NCBI GenBank assembly: GCA_031763025.1 | Contig: JASSKH010000030.1 | Coordinates: 627,197-691,196 of the forward strand | Reading direction: 5' to 3' | From: Macrocystis pyrifera | Taxonomy: Eukaryota; Sar; Phaeophyceae; Laminariales; Laminariaceae | DNA length: 64,000 nt | Shown: one piece after another, positions 57,741-64,000 of the stretch | Position numbering within the stretch: the first letter of the stretch is position 1 | Layout of the letters: each line of letters begins with the position of its first letter | Notes under the pieces: generated by a model | What the model saw: only the letters and a program-made list of their open reading frames with translations | Databases searched by the model: none | Told to the model about the DNA's origin: nothing | Translations under genes and position numbers: made by a program

Positions 57741-58052
57741 ATGAGCAACAACAGCGGCGGTGGACGCGACGACTTGGTTGAATGCATAGGGCAGACAGGT
57801 TCTCCCGTGGTCGGGGACGGGCGGATGCCCGGGATGCCCGGGTTTAGCGACACCAGTCCAGAATCCAGTGTTCCGGCTAGGCGTCTCGACGATGGAGTCG
57901 CCCCAAATCCATGCCCCCAACAAGCCGTGCCACCCACCCTATCCGGCAACAAGCGGGTAGCGGTCGGCGCGCCGGATGCCCGGACAGGAGGAGGAGCCGC
58001 TTGGCGGCCACTTCATGTCGGCGCCATTGCCGTAACGTGTGTTCTGGTGTGA
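57741..58052 (+). CDS. Hypothetical 103-residue protein
   Basis: I do not recognise it. The start has a strong context (GCCGCCATGAGC). The product begins MSNNSGGGRDDLVECIGQTG, is rich in G, P and D, and ends with a short hydrophobic run HVGAIAVTCVLV. A run of MPGMPG occurs near residue 30. No domain is visible. It lies between inverted terminal-like repeats and may be cargo of a mobile element, a first exon, or chance. Confidence 0.35.
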   Translation: MSNNSGGGRDDLVECIGQTGSPVVGDGRMPGMPGFSDTSPESSVPARRLDDGVAPNPCPQQAVPPTLSGNKRVAVGAPDARTGGGAAWRPLHVGAIAVTCVLV

Positions 58053-58963
58053 ACTCTACCTACCACAGCAGCAGCAGCAGCAGCCACGTGCTCTAGCCCA
58101 TGTGATGTACATACGTGCTTGACTTGCTGGAGGATGACGTGGACTGTCACCTAATTAATCAGACTCTTCATAATACACCCGAGTTTTATATCTCAGGTGC
58201 TTCTGGCAAAAAAGGCGATATTGAGTTTTATATCGAGGGATTTGCCAATACGGAAATCGCGATATTGAATTTGACGTAAAGATTCGAAATATCGCCCTCT
58301 CTTGAGTTTTATAGATGTCTATTGTACGATTGCCTGTGGTCAGGCTTATTCCAAGATTATTTTCTGTGGTCAACCAGCTCCATATGTTGTCCCGTGCAGA
58401 AGCAACGACACCCCAAGATCCTTGGAGTGTGAGGCAAGGGCAGCCCCCTTGCCTCACTTTGTGTAGTTCATCCGGCTTGCCGTCAAGCCTGGATGCTCCA
58501 ACAACCTGGCGCGCTACTACTAATAGACACTACACAGACAAGCAAGCAAAGCGCTACAGGCTCAAGCCGAACCTGATGAGTCCGTACTCATATTGGCGTC
58601 GACGATAGGCTCGCGCCTGTGGCGGTTTCTTTCTTCACAATTATCTGGAACAGGTTTGGTTGAATGTTTCTTTACGTCGTACGAAGAAAAGCGTCGAAGT
58701 GAAAACAAGAAGAATGATCAACTCATCGTGAGTGAAATACCGCTCTCGTCTGTCGTTGCGACAAAGGAAGAGCGCTCTCCACTGCTCTCGTCGTTTAGAA
58801 GCGAAGGACGCTCGCCAATCGCTATGGTCGTACTGATGTACCAGTCTACCTCGGGGATCTATTTTCCTACCTGGTATACCAGCATTGTTGATGTAACTGC
58901 TGTAAAGCATCACCTAGGACCTTCGTAGTACAGCAGCAATATTATCAATGTATGGCTCATTCT

Positions 58964-59167
58964 GCTTTTTTTCCATTATTTCCAAAGTCTGGAAATAATT
59001 GGAGAAATGTATCAAGATATGGAGGCGTTCTGTCACTATTCGTGAAATTCTCCACAAGCAAAAAAATCAAGTTTGTTAAATTTCACGTATTTGGAAAAAA
59101 AAACTGGCGAATACATGGAAGATTGAAAAATTGCGCGAAAAAAATGTCAAAATTATGGAAAAAAAGC
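58964..59167. mobile_element. AT-rich foldback element (MITE-4)
   Basis: The ends GCTTTTTTTCCATTATTT and AAATTATGGAAAAAAAGC are 18-base inverted repeats around an AT-rich interior that has its own short hairpins (ATTATTTCC...GGAAATAAT; CGTGAAATT...AAATTTCACG). Base composition differs sharply from the flanks. A frame of 118 codons through it is a by-product. Confidence 0.6.
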
Positions 59168-59669
59168 TCTCCGATAAGAATGGCCCTTAAAGCAGCAGCA
59201 GTACCTACTATTATTAAAATAATAGGAGAAGAAGACAACAAAGATACCTTCATCCCAGACGGTTCATGTTTGCATCAACCATGGGTCCATGTACACAGAA
59301 AAGAGTGAAGCGGTTCCTCCCTCCTCCCTCTAGCGGTCTTTTATGCTGTTAGAGTGTGCCGCACGGGGCAGAGAAAGCTCATCATATACCCGCAAAATTA
59401 TGAAACCGCCGTTACCTCCTGAAGCGCCTTCCTCGTCCCACCACCGCCTCATTTCCAGCCTACAGCAGTAGGAAATCGTACATCAACTAGCTGTACAACC
59501 CCACACTGCTCTGCCGTGCCTGTTTCCCTCGTTAGCTTTCGAGCTGACGCGTGTACAAGATACACGATAACAATGGGGTCGTTGCACCGCTCGTAAAACA
59601 ACAGCGTGCTAACTGACTGTGGATGCTCCTGAGAACGTTCGTTGCCTGCTTTTCGTTGGGATAACTCAC

Positions 59670-60107
59670 CTCTGCGGCGAGCTCCATCTTCTCTTCCCCC
59701 TGCTCCCCGGCAGCAGCCATGCGTTCCCCCCCTCTCTGCCGTGCCGACATCCTCTCTCTCCCGTCGGGTCTGCGCGGAAGAGTCTGAGTGCGCGGGTCGA
59801 GCCCCCCGTCCAATAAGCTGCGACTGGCAGCCCCGACGTATCCTCCAGCAAACGATCCGATGAAACCAACGGGACAATCGACAGCTCGGGCAAGGGCAGG
59901 AGGTGGCGCTGCCTCTGTGTCACCTCCATGAGAGCTGAACAACAGCAGGGTTGAGAGCAGCAGAAGCAGGCCGAAAGCAAAGGGGTGATGCCCTCGGCAA
60001 GAGGTATGCACAGTCGAATTCTTATTGCTCGGCATCCTCGACACGGTGGGTCGCTCGAGCAGCAACGGCGAGGAATCAGGGGTCATCGTCTTCGCGTACA
60101 TCGCCAT
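59670..60107 (-). CDS. First exon with signal-peptide-like N terminus
   Basis: On the reverse strand ATG at 60107 opens 146 codons. The first 45 residues are polar, then HHPFAFGLLLLLSTLLLFSS forms a strongly hydrophobic core, followed by a small-residue stretch (APPPALARA). CPVGFIGSFAGGYVGAASRS comes next, then an acidic/basic tail ending EKMELAAE at a textbook donor, GAG|GTGAGTTAT. The long leader suggests a type II signal anchor or a bipartite targeting sequence rather than a simple signal peptide. A short reverse segment at 59459-59416 has acceptor and donor sites and might be the next exon. The exon at 54123-53920 of the unrecognised 13-exon gene also accepts this phase. Family unknown. 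Confidence 0.55.
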
Positions 60108-60276
60108 CGCGTCGAATCACCGTGCATATCCGGAGCGGCAGCGTCCCTGGGAGCAGAAAGTGGTGGCCTCATCAGCACATGCTGGGCGTTCTCGGATGAT
60201 GTTCACTCCCTTCACAAAAACGCCTGTCAATAAAAATAAAACCGCCGCGATTTCCATCAAATTCAACATTCAACAG

Positions 60277-60468
60277 GCAAAAGCTGCCGGTCATAGACTA
60301 TGAAATGAAGCTCCCAGGGCTGGTGCGGAGCAAGAGCAAGCGCCTCAACGAGGAGCTGGTGCGGGAGAGAGAAGGCCTCCACGAGAAGAAGCTGGAAGTG
60401 GCCGATCTGAGAGCGAACTTAGTGCACGAGGAGTACACGCGCAACGTGAAAGAAGTTTACGACTTTTC
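60277..60468 (+). CDS. Internal exon of a coiled-coil protein
   Basis: A 192-bp segment between CAACAG| and |GTAAGTTCG is open in one frame only. It encodes QKLPVIDYEMKLPGLVRSKS, then KRLNEELVREREGLHEKKLE and VADLRANLVHEEYTRNVKEV. The heptad pattern from about residue 18 on indicates a coiled coil. The frame enters in phase 2 and leaves after YDFS. Composition and splice signals are convincing, but I see no matching exons nearby; the gene must extend through flanking introns and may overlap the reverse-strand exon at 59670-60107. It resembles axonemal or cytoskeletal coiled-coil proteins in style only. Confidence 0.65.
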
Positions 60469-61084
60469 GTAAGTTCGAAAGTGCGCGAAAAACAGTCACT
60501 GGATTGCTGTACGTACCCTACCACGATATCATATCATAAGGAGGCTGACCCATTGCGTTGATGCTTACCGGCAGGAGAGAACCTGAGAACCGAGCAGGAC
60601 GCCGCACTGTTGTCGGTGCGACCGCGGCCGCTGTGTTGCGTACGAAACTGGCATTGTTGTGTACCGCCCATGTGAAGCATGTAGCTCCGATTTCCATTGG
60701 TACGATCGTACGAACGCTCGCGTTCATATGACTCGTATGTACGACGAAATACTAACGATCGTCCCCTGTGATGAAACGAAACAACGCTCGGCGGCGCGGA
60801 ACGCAGGACAGCAGTTTGATGGAAATTGCATAGATGCAGCAAGTGCTCCGGGCGTCAAGGCGGGCGTTTCGACTATCGGTCGAGGAGAACTACGAGGCAA
60901 AAAAATCGGCCCTTTTACTACCGCGTAGGCGTCGTGCGTGACGTTGCGACGTTGCGACCCGTCCCGTCTACTGCGTAGAGTCGAGTCCAGAGTCCCCGAG
61001 GCGAGATTCGAGATTCCTGAAGATCAGAAGATCAGTGATTGAACGATCAGTGCGGCGGGTCTAACACCGTTTCCATCAACCTTC

Positions 61085-61440
61085 TAACTTCTACACCTCA
61101 CAGATCTCGGACATAGATCAGCGATCCCTACTTCTTGATCTATTGTAGATATGGCGGGCCAGAACTACAGTAATGTTCCTGATCTTTCTGAGATCATGTT
61201 GCCGCCGCATAATAATCTGCTTGATTTTGGGCATGGTTCTTGTGGGTTGGATCGGTGTACAAGTATACTCGACGTGATACTGCATACTGCAATGCGTACA
61301 CAAGATCCTGCACATCTCATAACGGCAGGTTTAGGATCTTAAATCATAACGGCAGGCACGATCTAAAATCACAACGGCAGGGTTAGGATCTATCAATAGA
61401 TGGTGCAGATATTAATAGTGATATGTCCGAGGTGTGCAAC
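61085..61440 (-). repeat. GATC-rich dispersed repeat, reverse copy
   Basis: ATGTTGCCGCCGCATAATAA, TCTGCTTGATTTTGGGCATG and GTGGGTTGGATCGGTGTAC are the complement of the family core seen at 3850-3905. A short ATAACGGCAGG...AGGATCT repeat follows. Confidence 0.65.
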
Positions 61441-62199
61441 CTTCGTTCTTTTATTTTGTACACGGTGCTTCGTACGGATCGCTCCAGGTGATACATGTAC
61501 CTATTAATACCAGACACCAGTAAAGATACAGCCGGTAGAAGCGCAGTAGTAGTAGACAAAGATGGCCGCCCCTGGTTCTATCAGCGGAAGAAGTGTAGAC
61601 CACGAGCGACAGACAGACGTACTGCTGTACGTACTTCGTACTCCGCTATTAATAGTCAGCTTTCAAAGGTTGGTTGCTTGATTGCCCTCACAACAACTAA
61701 CTTTATTTACTGCTGCCGTCAGTTTGTTGGTTGCGTGTTACAGCAATTCCCACGCACGAGTACTAACGGTACCCAACGATACCCAGCATCCAGCACACCC
61801 AGGTCCGTACCCGTACATACTCGTATTGATTATGGGCGGCTATTGCACGCTCCGAGTAGTACCAGTTTCATGGTCTCAATCGACGAGTACAATTACAGTA
61901 CGACGACGGCGCGTATTACATTGGGAGTTGAGAAAAAAAAACCTTGGCTCGGATTTTGCCCGAGTCGTCAGTTTTTTATTATTATTGCTGAAAGTAGTGT
62001 TGGACACACCTTGCCTCACATAAGAAAGATAGTACAGCTGTCGCTAGGAACTTGAGCAGCAGGATATCTGTAACTGTCGTCAACTTGTGCGCGTTGGTGG
62101 ATGGTGGACGGCAGTTGTTGTTGGTGTGGACTCGTCGCCGAAATATATTCCGTGGTCACAAGGCAGGCTCCAAGTATTACATGATATTTTAGCCCGCTC

Positions 62200-62860
62200 T
62201 AAATCCTCCCCCAAAGAGCAACACACAGCAGCAGTAGCGGCAAGGCAACGAAAGCAGCGAAAACACCAGGACCGCAGCAACAGCAGCAACAGCAGCAACA
62301 GCAGCAGCGGTCACCCCTAGTCTCCCTGTGCAACGGCGTACAGTTGGGCCCTCTTGCATTTATTCCAGCGCTCCTGCTATGCTGCTTCTTTTTGTTTGTG
62401 CTGGTTTGGTGGACGTAGAAAATCGGCTTCAGCCAGCTTGGAACGGGTCCCAATAAAGAACCAACGCAACATAACAGTGACACAGCAGCAGCAAACACGA
62501 CAGCACCGCAGCAGCAGCAGCAGCAGTAGGAGCAGCAGCGGCTACCACTAGCCTTTCTGTGCAACGGCGTACAAGTGAGCCCTCTTTGTGTTGTTGAACG
62601 CTAGTGCTGTGCTGCTGTTAGTCTGTCTGTATTCGTTTAGCTTAGTGGACGTCGTAGGAAATCGGCTTCAGCCAGCTCGAATCAAAAACCAACACAACAG
62701 CAGCAGCATCTCAGCGGCAAAAGCAGCAAGCAGCAGTAGCAAAAGCAGCAGCAGCAGCAGTAGCAGAAGCGGCCACTCCTAGCGTTCTTGTTCAACGTCG
62801 TACTCGTAAAGCTTTGCCCTCTTGGTGTTGTTCAGCGAGCGCTGATGCTGTATCTACTGC
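62200..62860. repeat. ~230-bp tandem repeat with internal CAG triplets
   Basis: CAACGGCGTACAGTTGGGCC, CAACGGCGTACAAGTGAGCC and CAACGTCGTACTCG start at about 62331, 62562 and 62793. Each unit continues GCCCTCTT, a GTGCTGTGCTGCT part, GTGGACGT..AATCGGCTTC with AGCCAGCT, and then a CAGCAG-rich part ending GGCCACTCCTAGC. A partial unit precedes and another follows. Confidence 0.85.
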
Positions 62861-63509
62861 TGAATGGAGGCCCACCAGCCACCCTGGTCCCAGGCACCCC
62901 ACCGGTCAGGGTGTCAAGTGCAGATCGCCTGCACGATATTGGTTAGCAGAAAAACCGATAGGGCAGCAGAACGCAGACCCAGGAGCGCAGTACAGGCGGC
63001 TCCCATTCGTGACACTTGGTGCGCGCAGCAGCCGCGACCGCGCTGAGTGCCGGGGTGGAATTACTGGGCTGTTATTCTGTTACTTGCTGCTGTTGTTAAT
63101 GTCTCTTGCCTCGCGGCCCTTTTGTTTGTCCCCGCGATGAAAATAATATGTCTCTTTTATACACAGTACATTTATCAGGATTTGATGAAAAGTGCGGACC
63201 AAAAAGTGCGGACATTATTGTCTGTTTTGTCAAGTAAAAGAACGGCTTCGGCTATATGGCAAGGGGCCCCTGTCACGACTTTGGGATACATTAGGAAGCT
63301 CGCGTTCGCTCGTAATACGAACGTGCCTCATATGAGAGTGTGAAGTTGAGTCTGGCCCAAAATAAGAGTTTCGCAAGATAGTGGTGTACATCGGCGGCTG
63401 CTTGTCGTTATTCTTCCTCCATCGTAACGATTTTCCTCAACGTTGGTCGTCGTCCTCCCCTTGAAACTGGTGATGCAAACGCGACGAGAAGCCAGGGGAA
63501 AGATGCCAG

Positions 63510-63883
63510 AGAAGTGGGAGGGTTCGGGGAGGTGCAGGTGGTGCGCCACCGCCAGTCAAACGCCAAGTACGCCATGAAGACCGTGCCCCTCTCGCGCGTC
63601 AAGAGCCGGAAGGGCTTCGACTTTGCCTTGAGAGAGGTGGACCTCCTCAAGTCCCTCGATCACCCCAACATCGTGCGCCTCCAGGTAAGTTTTACATGCG
63701 GTCGACCGCTGCAGTCTCGGGAGGGCCGTGCGGTGGCCCAGACAGTACAAGTAAGGATCGTTCAGACCAGAGATCCGATTTTTTTTTGGGTTGTTGTTTT
63801 TGCAGGGCTGCCTCCGTGGAGAGGTCGAAATTGACGATTCCGTTGACACCCAACGCTGCGTGGGACGAAATTCATTAAACTAG
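63510..63883 (+). CDS. Protein kinase N-lobe, partial or truncated
   Basis: Exon 63510-63684 encodes a kinase start: a glycine loop GGFGEVQVV, the ATP lysine in YAMKTV, the helix-C glutamate in REVDLLKSL, and DHPNIVRLQ at the donor CAG|GTAAGT. The next acceptor, TTTTTGCAG at 63805, opens GCLRGEVEIDDSVDTQRC and reaches TAG at 63883 after 25 codons. Serine/threonine kinases normally continue here with strands 4-5 and the hinge, so either this is not the real downstream exon, the real one lies beyond 64000, or the gene is truncated. The 5' edge at 63510 is a guess by acceptor. The N-lobe call is firm; subfamily cannot be told. Confidence 0.7.
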
Positions 63884-64000
63884 GGCGCGCGAAGAACTCA
63901 AGCAACTACTCTCTCCTCTTGGCGGGGCCGTTCAGACAGAAAAGGGTCACATCTCGGCGGTGGGCTGTGTGTGGGCAGTCTGTGGCGTCAGTTGGTGCTG

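Larger units (their letters stand above)
57472..58322. mobile_element. Possible non-autonomous DNA transposon around an open frame
   Basis: The left end ACACATATAAAACTCGAGAA with ATATCGCGATATTT and the right end, read inward, ACATCTATAAAACTCAAGAG with GGCGATATTT form imperfect inverted ends. More GAGTTTTATA and CGATATT words follow on both inner sides. The frame at 57741-58052 lies in the middle. I found no clear target duplication. Confidence 0.4.

Noticed and set aside
59952-60233. Forward frames opposite the signal-peptide exon
   Set aside because: They are antisense to the 59670-60107 exon and lack their own splice logic.
61495-62055. 186-codon forward frame
   Set aside because: It crosses GTAC-rich repeat sequence and has no domain or coding bias.

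Overview
The window is eukaryotic nuclear DNA: host genes are split into short exons by long GT-AG introns, many introns are crowded with transposon relics and tandem repeats, and homopolymer tracts are very long. The conserved proteins (ribosomal protein uS12/RPS23, Fe-S protein DRE2, a TPR/RPAP3_C co-chaperone-like protein) fit any flagellated eukaryote. Intron length, GC level and LINE style make a large-genome stramenopile such as a brown alga my best guess. That guess is inference; nothing in the window is diagnostic.

Layout. 460-7458 (+): RPS23, four exons, complete. 9.7-14.4 kb: a decayed LINE with a SINE-like element at its tail, plus foldback elements. 14813-19607 (-): DRE2/CIAPIN1, four visible exons, first exon not found, with a one-base frame problem in a run of eleven C. 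21335-21649 (-): a small protein with one membrane segment, head to head with the next gene. 21993-34061 (+): a long multi-exon gene with TPR and an RPAP3_C-like C terminus. 35268-54123 (-): a 13-exon gene I do not recognise; exon phases agree at every junction. 59670-60107 (-): a signal-peptide-like first exon that may belong to it. 60277-60468 (+): a coiled-coil exon. 63510-63883 (+): a protein kinase N-lobe cut short at the window edge or by a stop.

Repeats are the most distinctive part. Four foldback families recur: MITE-1 (~109 bp, TA target, 13 sites plus a split copy), MITE-2 (~85-95 bp), MITE-3 (77 bp, GTAC target duplication) and an AT-rich one. A LINE 3' end and a separate SINE-like element share a GAGTAC + poly(C) terminus, and these explain nearly all the giant G/C runs, including 86 consecutive C. 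A GATC-rich dispersed family has five copies. There are tandem arrays of 62, 81-84, 87, 113 and ~230 bp, and two large inverted duplications (40.8-41.1 kb and 55.97-56.29 kb) whose arms read as protein.

No rRNA, tRNA, CRISPR or bacterial gene was found. Functional links between the host genes are weak. They look like ordinary single genes on alternating strands.
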